From: Schaalia odontolytica
GTDB taxonomy: Bacteria; Actinomycetota; Actinomycetes; Actinomycetales; Actinomycetaceae
Direction of reading: 5' to 3'
Length of the DNA: 64,000 nucleotides
NCBI RefSeq assembly: GCF_031191545.1
Contig: NZ_CP133472.1
Coordinates: 1,550,001-1,614,000, forward strand
Positions 1 through 8,583 of the stretch are shown here, one piece after another (within the stretch, counting starts at the first letter, position 1; the number at the start of each line of letters is the position of its first letter). The notes under the pieces were generated by a model. The model was not told the DNA's origin, ran no database searches, and saw only the letters and a program-made list of their open reading frames with translations. Both the position numbers and the translations under genes were made by a program.

Positions 1-846
1 CATTCGCACCTGGAGATCGAAGCAGCGCGTCACGGCGGCCTTCGCGTTCTCGATCGCTCTTGCGAAGTCATCCGTCGAGGTCAGGCCGAACTGTGCGCGA
101 GCGAAGTTCAACTCGTCAGTCGCGGTTCGCACCTGCTCGTCGGCGGCGAGCAGCTGGCGATTGGCTTCCTGGACGGCCTTCTCGGCTGCTACCGAGTCGA
201 TGGCCATCGCGTGCGCCGCGCTCTTCTTGCTGCGGCGTGAGGAAGCGGCGACCGTGATGCCGATGAGGAGGAGGCCGCCGACGAACATGGCGGACAGGAT
301 GTAGAAGGAGTTCAAGCCGCCCGACGAGGACGATGAAGTGCTCGTCGGCTGCGCGGTCTGTGACGAGGTCCCCGACGAGGAGCGGGAAACGAGGGTGTCA
401 GCGAAGGCGGTAGCCGCGTTGGCGGCGTCGCGCGATGTCAGGGGGTTCGACCTCAGCTGCGCCTCGGCGGCCTTGATGGCGTTGGACAGCTGGGATTGGA
501 TGGAGGGGTTGTTGCTACACGCGGCGTCGGCGCGCTCCGTGTAGGCGATGACATAGATGACGTCGGAGTGGCCGAGAGAGGAATCCTCCAGTGTTTGAGT
601 GCACCACTTGTAGGCGCTCAAGCCCGAAAGGTCTTCAACGAAGATGAAGGAGATGTTCGAGCCGGAAGTGGCGGCCTTGCTGACGGCCCCTTCGACGGTC
701 GAACGGTCGGAGCTGTCGAGCCAGCCCGCTGGGTCAGTGACAGCCCCGCTGACCGTGACCGGCGACGTTGCGAACGTCGGCAGGCCGAGCGCGAGCAGCA
801 TCGCTGTGAGAACAGCGACGAGGCTGAAGCGGCGGAATCGTGACAC
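1..846 (-). CDS. TPM-domain membrane protein (3' end outside window)
   Basis: The reading frame opens at a GTG at 846, preceded by AGGAGGA at 851-857, and runs off the left edge after 282 codons. A signal peptide or anchor covers residues 1-26. Residues about 35-155 resemble the TPM fold: DPAGWLDSS, then FIFVEDLSGLSAYKWC, then SDVIYVIAY. A Ser/Thr-rich linker leads to a membrane segment at about 181-201. A charged helical region rich in Ala/Glu follows and looks like a coiled coil. TPM proteins of actinobacteria are membrane proteins of poorly known function, so no reaction is proposed. The start is well supported by the ribosome binding site; the C-terminus is not visible. Confidence 0.8.
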   Translation of the reverse strand, partial: MSRFRRFSLVAVLTAMLLALGLPTFATSPVTVSGAVTDPAGWLDSSDRSTVEGAVSKAATSGSNISFIFVEDLSGLSAYKWCTQTLEDSSLGHSDVIYVIAYTERADAACSNNPSIQSQLSNAIKAAEAQLRSNPLTSRDAANAATAFADTLVSRSSSGTSSQTAQPTSTSSSSSGGLNSFYILSAMFVGGLLLIGITVAASSRRSKKSAAHAMAIDSVAAEKAVQEANRQLLAADEQVRTATDELNFARAQFGLTSTDDFARAIENAKAAVTRCFDLQVRM

Positions 847-1092
847 TGGGTCCTCCTGCGAAGTGGCGAACAGATGAACATACACCATGCTGGAAGCTTA
901 TGTCGACTATGTGATGAAACCTTCGCAGCGTGATTGTTTCCGTGGGGTCAGTCTACGTGAAAGTTGCTTCCGCATGGGGTGCTCGGTGCTGTTCGCTACA
1001 GGCGTTGGCTCGCCTCCCGCGCGCATCGACAGAGCATCCTATGATGGGTGTAGCCCATTGGGCTCTCAGACTATTGATAGAAGGAGGGGACC

Positions 1093-1470
1093 ATGCCCAC
1101 AGGTAAAGTGAGGTTCTTCGACGCTGATCGCGGTTTCGGCTTCATCGCAGGAGACGACGGGGCGGATGTCTTCCTCCACTCGTCCGCGCTCCCGGCCGAT
1201 CACCCCAGCCCTCGAGTGGGCTCACGCGTGGAGTATTCGGTTGCTGACGGACGTAAGGGACCGCAGGCGCTCAGCGTGCGTTTCCTCAAGGAGACAGCTT
1301 CCGTTGCCCGAGCCAAGCGTCGCAAGCCGCAGGCGATGGTGCCCGTCGTCGAGGATCTGATCAAGCTCCTCGATTCCTCGAGCGCCGCCCTGCGCCGCGG
1401 ATCGTACCCGGACAACGCAACCAAGATCGCGAAGGTACTGCGCGCCGTCGCAGAGGAATTTGATGCCTAA
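1093..1470 (+). CDS. Cold-shock domain protein with C-terminal extension
   Basis: Residues 1-68 form a CspA-type OB fold with RNP1 (GFGFIAGDDG) and RNP2 (DVFLHSS), the surfaces that bind single-stranded RNA or DNA. Typical CspA is about 67 residues; this protein has 125, with an extra basic then helical tail, as in the longer actinobacterial cold-shock proteins. AAGGAGG lies 5-11 bases before the ATG. The stop codon overlaps the start of the following DUF3027 gene, so the two are probably translated as a coupled pair. Confidence 0.93.
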   Translation: MPTGKVRFFDADRGFGFIAGDDGADVFLHSSALPADHPSPRVGSRVEYSVADGRKGPQALSVRFLKETASVARAKRRKPQAMVPVVEDLIKLLDSSSAALRRGSYPDNATKIAKVLRAVAEEFDA

Positions 1471-2311
1471 GACTCAGGCCCGTGTTCGGGCAGTGAAGAA
1501 GGACGCCGTCCTGGAGGGCGCTGTCGACGTCGCGCGCGCCGGTGCCGAAGCGGTGGCTTATCCGCGTCCCGTCGGCGAGCATGCGGGCTTCGAGATGCTC
1601 TCGGAGCGCCTGGCTACCCACTACTTCGCGTCGACCGACGCGGGTTACGTGGGCTGGTGCTGGGCGGTCACCGTTGCCCGCGTGCCGCGCGGACGCGTCG
1701 CCACCGTGTGCGAGGTTGACATGACTCCCCGTGAGGGTGCGCTGTTGGCCCCGGAGTGGGTGCCCTGGGAAGAGCGCCTGCGTCCCTCGGACATTTCTCG
1801 AGATGATGTCCTGCCGTACAAAGCGGACGATGAACGCCTCGAGCAGGGTTTTGAGGATGCCAGCGAGGACCTTGATCTGCCGGTCGTGCGTGAACTCGGG
1901 CTGGGACGTGCGCGCGTCCTGTCGCAGGAGGGGCTCGATCAGGCAGCCAAGCGGTGGTACGAGTCCGAGAGGGGGCCGACGTCCGGTCGTCGCCCGCGAA
2001 ACACCTGCTCCTCGTGTGGTTTCCTCATGAAGATGAGCGGCGGCATGCGCACCATGTTTGGCGTCTGTGCGAACGAATGGGCGGCTGACGACGGTGCCGT
2101 TGTGTCCTTGGATCACACGTGCGGCTCGCATTCGGAGACCGACGTGCCCAAGAATGACACGGCGTGGCCGGTGCGTCCGTCGCGCGTCAACGAGGGGGTG
2201 CTCGATGCGGAGCCGATGCCCCCAGCATCGAACGAGGCGAAGAGGGATGAGCCGAGGAAGGACGAGGCCGACAGGACCGAGGCTTCGGAGGGTACTGCGC
2301 AACCCGACTGA
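1463..2311 (+). CDS. DUF3027 family protein
   Basis: 282 residues from the ATG at 1463, which overlaps the end of the cold-shock gene by 8 bases; GAGG lies just upstream. A TTG one codon earlier is the alternative start. The body contains the conserved GYVGWCWAVTVAR and LAPEWVPWEERLRPSD blocks of DUF3027. A four-cysteine-like stretch (CSSCGF, then C near 200, then DHTCGSHSE) suggests a metal site. The C-terminus is charged and low in complexity. The cold-shock/DUF3027 pairing is a recurrent actinobacterial arrangement, but the function is unknown. Confidence 0.88.
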   Translation: MPKTQARVRAVKKDAVLEGAVDVARAGAEAVAYPRPVGEHAGFEMLSERLATHYFASTDAGYVGWCWAVTVARVPRGRVATVCEVDMTPREGALLAPEWVPWEERLRPSDISRDDVLPYKADDERLEQGFEDASEDLDLPVVRELGLGRARVLSQEGLDQAAKRWYESERGPTSGRRPRNTCSSCGFLMKMSGGMRTMFGVCANEWAADDGAVVSLDHTCGSHSETDVPKNDTAWPVRPSRVNEGVLDAEPMPPASNEAKRDEPRKDEADRTEASEGTAQPD

Positions 2312-2337
2312 CACGCCTTCTGCTACGAACTGACAGG

Positions 2338-2369
2338 AAGCATCCGAGACTGACTCTCGGGTGCTTTCT
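2338..2369 (+). terminator. Intrinsic terminator after DUF3027 gene
   Basis: A 12-bp stem (AAGCATCCGAGA paired with TCTCGGGTGCTT, one G-T pair) with a 5-base loop, followed by a short pyrimidine run. It lies between the DUF3027 stop and the permease start. Confidence 0.7.
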
Positions 2370-2383
2370 CAGCAAGTGGGCAT

Positions 2384-3883
2384 ATGGCGACTATGTTTGC
2401 ATGCGGGCCCGCGACCGGGCACGATTATCCGGTGAGCACACAAGAAAAAACCGCCCCATCCCGCGGCGGCTTCGCACAGTCACTTGATTCCTTCTTCCAG
2501 ATCTCCAAGCGCGGCTCGACTATTGGTAGCGAGATTCGCGGTGGAATTGTCACCTTCTTCGCGATGGCTTACATCCTGGTCGTCAACCCGGCAATCCTGG
2601 GCAACGCCGTTCCCGAGGATGGCTCCATTACGACCCAGGGTATCGCCGCCGGCACCGCGCTCGTCGCGGGCATCATGACGATCCTCATGGGCGTTGTCGC
2701 GAACTACCCGCTGGCGCTCGCCGCAGGCCTCGGCCTCAACGCAGTCGTCGCCTTCACCCTGGTTCTTGGCTCCGGCCTCAGCTACGGCGAGGCCATGGGC
2801 GTGATCGCTTGGGAAGGTATCCTCATCTTCCTGCTGGTCCTCACCGGTTTTCGTGAGGCGGTGTTCCGCGCAGTTCCCGCCGCCCTGAAGACCGCCCTCA
2901 CGGTGGGTCTGGGCCTGTTCGTTGCCCTCATCGGCCTCGTCAACGCTGGCATCGTGCGCGCGGGTGCGACCCCCGTCGAGTTTGGCATCTCCGGCTCGCT
3001 CGATGGGTGGCCGGCCCTCGTCTTCGTGTTCGGTCTGTTCCTCATGATCATTCTCCACGTGCGTGGAGTGAAGGGCTCGGTGCTGATCTCGATCGTTGCC
3101 GCGACGGTCCTCGCTGGGGTCGTCCAAGCCTTCGCCCACATCGACCGCATCTCCGAGACCAACCCGACCGGTTGGGGCCAGACCGTCCCCGAGCTCAAGG
3201 GCTCTCCGATCGCGGTCCCCGTCTTTGACACGCTCGGCAAGGTGGACCTCTTCGGAGGCTTCGGCAAGCTCGGCGTCGTCTCCGTCATCCTTCTGGTCTT
3301 TTCTCTCATGCTCGCTGACTTCTTCGACACGATGGGTACCATGGTGGCCGTCGGTGCCGAGGGCGATCTGCTCGACAAGGACGGCAACCCGCCCAAGACC
3401 CGCCAGATCCTGATCGTCGACTCCCTGGCCGCCGTGGCCGGCGGCGTCGGTGGCGTCTCGTCGAACACCTCCTACGTCGAGTCCGCCTCGGGCGTGGCCG
3501 AGGGTGCTCGCACCGGCCTGGCCTCCGTGGTCACCGGCATCCTGTTCCTGCTGTCGACCTTCCTGGCTCCCCTCGTCGAACTGGTCCCGACCGAGGCAGC
3601 CTCGACGGCCCTCGTGTTCGTCGGCTACCTCATGATGACCCAGGTGCTCGACATCGACTGGAAGGATCCGGAGGTCGCGATCCCGGCCTTCATGACGGTT
3701 GCCTTCATGCCCTTCGGCTACTCCGTGTCCGTCGGCATCGGCGTGGGCTTCGTGACCTACGCGCTCATTCAGCTCGTGAAGGGTAAGGGCCTGAAGGTCC
3801 ACCCGCTCATGTGGCTGGTCTCTGTTCTGTTTATCGTTTACTTCCTCATGGGGCCGATCCAGCGCCTCCTCGGCGTCGGCTGA
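2384..3883 (+). CDS. NCS2-family purine permease (AzgA/PbuG type)
   Basis: A polytopic membrane protein of up to 499 residues. The hallmark N-terminal block is clear: GSEIRGGIVTFFAMAYILVVNP, and then GLGLNAVVAFTLV. The later block DFFDTMGTMVAVGAEG with GVGGVSSNTSYVESA is the substrate and proton coupling signature of the AzgA-like branch, which imports hypoxanthine, guanine or adenine with protons. The start is uncertain: the ATG at 2384 gives a weak N-terminus, and a GTG at 2432 (VSTQEK) may be the true start, since family members begin close to that point. The gene stands alone between two terminators. Confidence 0.92.
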   Translation: MATMFACGPATGHDYPVSTQEKTAPSRGGFAQSLDSFFQISKRGSTIGSEIRGGIVTFFAMAYILVVNPAILGNAVPEDGSITTQGIAAGTALVAGIMTILMGVVANYPLALAAGLGLNAVVAFTLVLGSGLSYGEAMGVIAWEGILIFLLVLTGFREAVFRAVPAALKTALTVGLGLFVALIGLVNAGIVRAGATPVEFGISGSLDGWPALVFVFGLFLMIILHVRGVKGSVLISIVAATVLAGVVQAFAHIDRISETNPTGWGQTVPELKGSPIAVPVFDTLGKVDLFGGFGKLGVVSVILLVFSLMLADFFDTMGTMVAVGAEGDLLDKDGNPPKTRQILIVDSLAAVAGGVGGVSSNTSYVESASGVAEGARTGLASVVTGILFLLSTFLAPLVELVPTEAASTALVFVGYLMMTQVLDIDWKDPEVAIPAFMTVAFMPFGYSVSVGIGVGFVTYALIQLVKGKGLKVHPLMWLVSVLFIVYFLMGPIQRLLGVG

Positions 3884-3905
3884 TTCGTCACCCTTCGCCT
3901 TCGTC

Positions 3906-3938
3906 CCGCCCCGCCGGAGCCAGGCTCCGGCGGGGCGG
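3906..3938. terminator. Strong hairpin, likely terminator
   Basis: A perfect 15-bp GC-rich stem, CCGCCCCGCCGGAGC with its complement and a CAG loop, 20 bases after the permease stop. There is no T run, as is common in high-GC actinobacteria. Confidence 0.75.
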
Positions 3939-4028
3939 TCGTATCCTGAGAAGGTGCATCCGTGAGGAGGACCGGCCATCCCAGCCCCACCCTCGCGCTG
4001 TGCGCAGATCGGGAGAGGGAGGAACGCC

Positions 4029-5318
4029 ATGGGGACAACATTCGAGTCGCTGCGCTACGTGAACTACCGCTACTGGTTTATCGCGTCCCTGATCGCGTCG
4101 ACGGGTGTCTGGCTCCAGCGAGTCGGCCAGGACTGGTACGTGCTGACGGTCCTCACCGACCACGACGCCTCCCAGGTTGGCCTGGTGACCGCACTGCAGT
4201 TCCTCCCCATCATCCTCTTCTCCGCGTCGGCGGGCGTGCTCGCGGATCGCATCCCGGGGCGCCGACTGCTCCAGTGCACTCAGGTGGGGGTTGGCCTCGT
4301 GTCCCTCGTCATCGGCATCGTCGTGCTGACGGGCACGGGCGAGCTGTGGCACCAGTACGTCCTGGCTTTTGTTTCTGGGACGATTTCCGCTATCGACACT
4401 CCGGCGCGTCAGGCTTTCGTCGGCGAGCTCGTGCCCCACGAGAAGATGGCGAACGCGGTGGCTTTGAACGCGACTGCTTTCCACACGGCGCGACTCATCG
4501 GACCGGCCTCGGCGGGCTTCTTCATCGACTGGTGGGGCATCGGACCCGTGTTTCTCATCGACGCGGTCATGTTCATGGCCCCCGTGATCGCACTGGCGCT
4601 CATGCGCGTAGACCAGCTCTACCCGCGCACCCTCGTGCCCAGAATGCCGGGTCAGCTGCGCGAGTCCGTCGCCTACGTGCATAGTCGCACCGACATCCGC
4701 ATCGTCCTTGCGTTGATCTTCGTCGTGAGTGCCCTGGGCATGAATTTCCAGATGACGAGCGCCCTCATGGCGACGACGGTCTTCGGAAAAGCCGCCGGCT
4801 CCTTCGGCATCCTCTCGACCTTCATGGCCTTCGGTTCGATTCTCGGATCCACGGGCGCTGCGCGCCGCGCTCCCCGTCTGCGCACGATCCTCCTGGGAGC
4901 CACCTTCTATGGGATCGCCGAAATCCTCCTGGGCTTGGCACCCTCCTACTGGTGCTTCGCGCTTCTGTCGATCCCCACGGGCTTTGGCATGCTGACGATG
5001 AACACGAGCGCGAGCGCTCTCGTGCAGACACGCACCGACCCAGACAAGCGAGGGCGCGTCATGGCCCTGTACTCGCTCGTGTTCCTGGGAGCGACGCCGA
5101 TCGGCTCGCCACTCATCGGGTGGGTGGGCACGACGTTTGGCGCGCGCTGGTCGATCCTGGTCGGCGGCATCGCCTCGCTCGGTATCGCGCTCATCTGCGG
5201 AGCGTGGGCGATGATCCACTGGAAGGGGCGCCTCGTGCGAAGCCGGACGTTCCCGTGGGTGGGCGTCGAAGCGGATTCGTCCGTTGACGCGCCGCGCCGC
5301 TCGGTTGACCCGAGCTGA
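4029..5318 (+). CDS. MFS transporter, EntS/MFS_3-like exporter
   Basis: 429 residues with about 12 hydrophobic segments. The opening FESLRYVNYRYWFIASLIASTGVWLQRVGQDWYVL and the loop ADRIPGRRLLQ are typical of the MFS_3 group, which includes the enterobactin exporter EntS. The second half contains RGRVMALYSLVFLGATPIGSPLIG, also typical of the group. GGGAGGAA precedes the ATG by 6 bases. The substrate cannot be read from the sequence. The gene converges on serC, with only 9 bases between the two stops. Confidence 0.88.
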   Translation: MGTTFESLRYVNYRYWFIASLIASTGVWLQRVGQDWYVLTVLTDHDASQVGLVTALQFLPIILFSASAGVLADRIPGRRLLQCTQVGVGLVSLVIGIVVLTGTGELWHQYVLAFVSGTISAIDTPARQAFVGELVPHEKMANAVALNATAFHTARLIGPASAGFFIDWWGIGPVFLIDAVMFMAPVIALALMRVDQLYPRTLVPRMPGQLRESVAYVHSRTDIRIVLALIFVVSALGMNFQMTSALMATTVFGKAAGSFGILSTFMAFGSILGSTGAARRAPRLRTILLGATFYGIAEILLGLAPSYWCFALLSIPTGFGMLTMNTSASALVQTRTDPDKRGRVMALYSLVFLGATPIGSPLIGWVGTTFGARWSILVGGIASLGIALICGAWAMIHWKGRLVRSRTFPWVGVEADSSVDAPRRSVDPS

Positions 5319-5327
5319 GGGGGCGTT

Positions 5328-6455
5328 CTACAGCACCCGCTCCAGGCAGTAGTCGATGCACGCCAGGAGCGCCTCCACGTCCTCGATTGCCACACTCGGC
5401 CACGTGCCGATGCGGAGCTGGTTCGCGCCCACGCCTCGGTAAGCGCCGATGTCGACAATCCCGTGTGAGCGCAGGTGTGCGATGAGTTCGGAGACGGCCA
5501 CGGCCTCGTCGATCTCGATCGTCGCGGTCACGGGGGAGCGCCACGCTGGGTTTTCGACGAAGGGGCGGGCGGCCAGGTTGGTCTCTGCCCACTCGTACAC
5601 GAGGGACGAGGCGTGGGCGCAGTGGGCGCTCACCGCACTCATCCCGCCGCGGTCGAGGAGCCAGCGAACCTGGCACTCAGCCATGATGATCGTCGCGAGC
5701 GCGGGAGTGTTGAGCGTCTGGTCCTTGGCGGAGTTGAGAACCGCGCCGGTCAGAGAGAGGAACTGTGGGATCCACCTGCCCGCGGGTGTTGCCTCGATGT
5801 GGCGCGCGCGCTCGATCGCGGCGGGGGAGAGGATGGCCGCCCACAGACCGCCGTCGGATCCGAGGGACTTCTGGAGGGAGAAGTAGTAGGCGTCGACCTG
5901 TGTGAGGTCCACCGGCGTAGCCCCCGCGATCGACGTGCCGTCGACGATGGTGAGCGCGCCCGGCACCTCGACTCGGTAGACGGGGGAGACGACGCCCGTC
6001 GAGGTCTCGTTGTGGGGGTAGGCGTAGACGTCGATGCCCTCCTCAGCCCCGCGGGGGGACACCGTGGCGAGAGAACCGTACGTGGCCTCGTCGATGAGGG
6101 GAGTGTCCAGGTGCGGGGCATGAGCGGCCTCGGAAGCAAACTTGGCACCGAAGGCTCCCCAGGAGCCGAATGCCGCGCGCGAGGAGATGAGGCTCGCGCA
6201 GGCGACGTCCCAGAACGCGGAGGCGCCGCCGTTGCCCAGGACGACCTCATAGTCGTCGGGGATCGTGAGAAGGCTACGCAAGCCGTTCTTTAATGAGGCG
6301 ACGACCTCTCGCACGGGCCTGGCGCGGTGCGAGGTGCCCATGAGGAGGGGAGAGGAGAGTGCCTCGAGCTGGGCGGCACGCACCTTGGAGGGGCCGGAGC
6401 CGAAGCGCCCGTCTGCGGGCGCAAGAGCCTGGGGGATATCGGGAAAAGTCACCAT
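5328..6455 (-). CDS. serC: Phosphoserine aminotransferase
   Basis: 375 residues, the usual length for the actinobacterial branch of SerC. It converts 3-phosphohydroxypyruvate and glutamate to phosphoserine and 2-oxoglutarate in serine synthesis, using PLP. The N-terminus has the substrate loop FGSGPSKVR and the SHRARPVREVV block. The PLP lysine lies in YYFSLQKSLGSDGG, and the aspartate contacting the ring is in TIVDGTSIAGATPVD. The C-terminal GVGANQLRIGTWP matches the family. It is transcribed away from dtxR, an arrangement common in actinobacteria. Confidence 0.96.
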   Translation of the reverse strand: MVTFPDIPQALAPADGRFGSGPSKVRAAQLEALSSPLLMGTSHRARPVREVVASLKNGLRSLLTIPDDYEVVLGNGGASAFWDVACASLISSRAAFGSWGAFGAKFASEAAHAPHLDTPLIDEATYGSLATVSPRGAEEGIDVYAYPHNETSTGVVSPVYRVEVPGALTIVDGTSIAGATPVDLTQVDAYYFSLQKSLGSDGGLWAAILSPAAIERARHIEATPAGRWIPQFLSLTGAVLNSAKDQTLNTPALATIIMAECQVRWLLDRGGMSAVSAHCAHASSLVYEWAETNLAARPFVENPAWRSPVTATIEIDEAVAVSELIAHLRSHGIVDIGAYRGVGANQLRIGTWPSVAIEDVEALLACIDYCLERVL

Positions 6456-6628
6456 GGCAACAGACTAGTCCCCAGGAATGGAGTATTTCCATCACGCTCG
6501 TTAATCGAATTGTCGTGAGTGTGCACGCGTCGACACTCGCGTTTTTCCGCAGTAATGCCACGTTGCGCTTGCGAGAAGGAAGGTGACCCTATTCTGTGTA
6601 TATTGCATGCTTGAAGAAGGAGGCCGCC

Positions 6629-7306
6629 GTGGCAGACCTGATCGACACGACCGAGATGTATCTCAAGACCATCCTTGAGCTTGAGGAGGACGGGGTCACC
6701 CCCCTGCGCGCGCGTATCGTCGACCGCCTGGGGCATTCCGGCCCCACGGTCTCGCAGACGGTCGCACGCATGGAGCGCGACGGGTTGTTGCATGTGATGG
6801 GCGATCGCCGCCTCGAACTCACCGAGGTCGGCCGCGCGCACGCCACTGAGGTGCTGCGCAAGCATCGCCTGGCTGAGCGTCTCCTCCTCGACGTGATCGG
6901 CATGGAGTGGGCCCAGGTGCACGATGAGGCCTGCCGCTGGGAACACGTGATGAGCGATGCGGTCGAGGCGCGGCTAGAGGAGTTGCTGAGTAACACGTGC
7001 GTGGACCCCTATGGCAACCCCATGCCCGGCTGCGAGCAGCTGGAGGGGACTCATTCGGCTGAGCTGGTGGTGCGTTCCCCCGAGGTGGGAGCCCTGACGC
7101 TGGCGCGCATTGGCGAGCCGATTCAGGCGGAGGCGGAGCTGCTGGCGTCTTTCGACGAACTCGGTCTGCGCCCGGGCGCTCGCGTGGGTCTGTCCAGCCA
7201 CGGTGCCGTCGTGCGCGTGGCGGCCCTTGACGAGGCCGGGGAGGTTCGCGGTTACCTGACGATTCCCATGGCTCTTGCTGCGCACCTCTTCGTGCGGGGT
7301 GAGTAA
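6629..7306 (+). CDS. dtxR: DtxR/IdeR-type metal-dependent repressor
   Basis: With the GTG at 6629 as start (AAGGAGG at 6617-6623), the protein has 225 residues, and the metal ligands fall at the classical DtxR numbers: Met10, His79, Glu83, His98, Cys102, Glu105 and His106. The wHTH domain (about 5-70) contains GHSGPTVSQTVARMERDGLL. A C-terminal SH3-like domain covers about 150-225. The protein should bind Fe(II) or Mn(II) and repress iron-uptake genes. An upstream in-frame ATG at 6596 would add 11 residues but has no ribosome binding site and would move the ligands off their usual numbers. Confidence 0.95.
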   Translation: MADLIDTTEMYLKTILELEEDGVTPLRARIVDRLGHSGPTVSQTVARMERDGLLHVMGDRRLELTEVGRAHATEVLRKHRLAERLLLDVIGMEWAQVHDEACRWEHVMSDAVEARLEELLSNTCVDPYGNPMPGCEQLEGTHSAELVVRSPEVGALTLARIGEPIQAEAELLASFDELGLRPGARVGLSSHGAVVRVAALDEAGEVRGYLTIPMALAAHLFVRGE

Positions 7307-7324
7307 GGGTCGACGGGTGACGAA

Positions 7325-7350
7325 GTCGGGGCGTTAAGCCCCGGCTTTTG
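7325..7350 (+). terminator. Intrinsic terminator after dtxR
   Basis: Stem CGGGGC / GCCCCG with a GTTAA loop, extended by weaker pairs and followed by GCTTTTG. Confidence 0.65.
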
Positions 7351-7427
7351 TCGTCTCCGAAGGGTGTGTCTCGAATCGCAAAACGTGCGCATGGGGCGAG
7401 TTTTTCCCGGTATGGCGGGATGCGAAT

Positions 7428-7475
7428 GTCACGGAATGGTAACGATGAGGGAATTGAATGTTACCAGAACGTGAC
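7428..7475 (+). promoter_or_regulatory. Two MtrA-like boxes upstream of the wall-hydrolase promoter
   Basis: Two direct-repeat sites of the form GTnAC-N6-GTnAC: GTCAC at 7428 with GTAAC at 7439, and GTTAC at 7460 with GTGAC at 7471. Together they form an inverted repeat of about 19 bp per arm. This spacing matches the published MtrA response-regulator motif of actinobacteria, whose known targets include NlpC/P60 and Rpf wall hydrolases. The right box overlaps the -35 element. Assignment to MtrA is by motif only. Confidence 0.6.
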
Positions 7476-7500
7476 ATTGATCAGTTGGCGAGGGTATAGT
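7471..7500 (+). promoter_or_regulatory. Sigma-70-type promoter for the NlpC/P60 gene
   Basis: GTGACA at 7471-7476 and TATAGT at 7495-7500, separated by 18 bases, just ahead of the riboswitch. Confidence 0.55.
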
Positions 7501-7514
7501 TGCTAGCGGTCATC

Positions 7515-7674
7515 AGACCACCCGCCCGTCCGGTGCCCGAAGTGAGACGACGGATGGAGCGGAAAAATCGTCTCACGCGGGGAACCCAACCGTGGCTCTT
7601 CAGCGCCTAGGGGTGAAGCTCGTAAGCCGAGCCGGACCTCCCGTCCGAACCCGACAGCTAACCTCGCAGGGAAA
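7515..7674 (+). ncRNA. Cyclic di-AMP riboswitch (ydaO/yuaA class)
   Basis: The leader between promoter and GTG start carries the conserved blocks of this class as found in front of actinobacterial wall hydrolases. They are GGGGAACCCAACC near 7580, GGGGTGAAGCTCGTAAGCCG near 7611-7630, and CCGTCCGAACCCGACAGCTAACCTCGCAGG towards 7672 (given here in pieces of one stretch). Several stems can be drawn, such as AGTGAGACGA with TCGTCTCAC. In this class c-di-AMP binding usually reduces downstream expression. Boundaries are approximate. Confidence 0.85.
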
Positions 7675-7688
7675 CAGGGAGAATATGA

Positions 7689-8450
7689 GTGAAGACTACT
7701 AAGCCTGCTCCGCGTCACCGCCTGGCTCGTCGCCCGCTGACCGACACCATGGTCGAGGGCCTCAACGCCTCCGCCGCAGCTCGTCCGATCGCCTTCGCGT
7801 CGGCAGCCGGTGTTGCGCTGACCGCGATTGCCGCCGGCGTTGCAAACGCCGCCCCGGCAACCCCCCAGTCTGAGCCGCAGAGCGCGGACCTGAACACCAC
7901 GACCGTTGCCGTCGATGACGTGACGACGGTTGAGGTCCCGGACATCGCGTGGACCGCCGAAGAGGATGCCGCCGAGTCCGTTACCGCCGAGGCACCCGCG
8001 CCGGCCCCCGTCGCCGCGACCCCGGCCGCTGCTGAGCAGTCCTCCGACTCGTCCGCTGCTTCCCGTTCGGAGTCTCGCTCCGACGCCGCCACGAGCAACA
8101 CCTCCGCTCGCCAGGCCGCCCTGAACGCCGCGGGCTCCGACATTGTCTCCGTCGCGCTTGGCCTGACCGGCATCCCCTACGTCTACGGTGGCGAGAGCCT
8201 CGCGGGCCTCGACTGCTCCGGCCTGGTCAAGTACGCGTACGCGGCTGCTGGCATCAACCTGCCGCACTCCTCGTCCGCTCAGGCCGCCGGCGGCACCATC
8301 GTCTCCGACCCGCAGCCCGGTGACATCGTGTCCTACCCCGGCCACGTCGCCATCTACATCGGCGGCGGCCAGATGGTCGAGGCCACCGTGCCCGGCCGTC
8401 TCTCCCAGATTTCGCCGGTCCGCGGCGGCGCTACCTACGTGCGCTACTGA
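7689..8450 (+). CDS. Secreted NlpC/P60 peptidoglycan endopeptidase
   Basis: 253 residues. An N-terminal signal segment (FASAAGVALTAIAAGVANAAPA, about 36-57) is followed by an Ala/Ser/Glu-rich linker to about residue 140. The C-terminal NlpC/P60 domain follows: catalytic Cys in GGESLAGLDCSGLVKYAYAA and His in YPGHVAIYIGGG. This domain normally cuts D-Glu/mDAP-type bonds in peptidoglycan stems. GTG at 7689 is chosen because GGGAG is 7 bases away. An out-of-frame ATG 4 bases upstream opens only a five-codon frame. Control by the riboswitch and MtrA-like boxes suggests coupling to wall stress and c-di-AMP. Confidence 0.92.
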   Translation: MKTTKPAPRHRLARRPLTDTMVEGLNASAAARPIAFASAAGVALTAIAAGVANAAPATPQSEPQSADLNTTTVAVDDVTTVEVPDIAWTAEEDAAESVTAEAPAPAPVAATPAAAEQSSDSSAASRSESRSDAATSNTSARQAALNAAGSDIVSVALGLTGIPYVYGGESLAGLDCSGLVKYAYAAAGINLPHSSSAQAAGGTIVSDPQPGDIVSYPGHVAIYIGGGQMVEATVPGRLSQISPVRGGATYVRY

Positions 8451-8470
8451 GCCTGCGATAGACAGCTGAT

Positions 8471-8502
8471 GATCCCCGCAGCCCCAACGGGCTGCGGGGA
8501 TC
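8471..8502 (+). terminator. Intrinsic terminator
   Basis: Perfect 14-bp stem GATCCCCGCAGCCC with its complement and loop CAAC, followed by GTTGT, 20 bases after the NlpC/P60 stop. Confidence 0.85.
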
Positions 8503-8583
8503 GTTGTCTGTCGCCAGGTTGGGCTTTCGCTGGTCGTCAAAATACGGCACAATATAAGTGACTGCCACCACGAGGAGGACATC

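Noticed and set aside
2480-4030. Long antisense frame opposite the purine permease
   Set aside because: The product is a Glu/Asp/His-rich composition typical of antisense of membrane proteins; the permease is clear.
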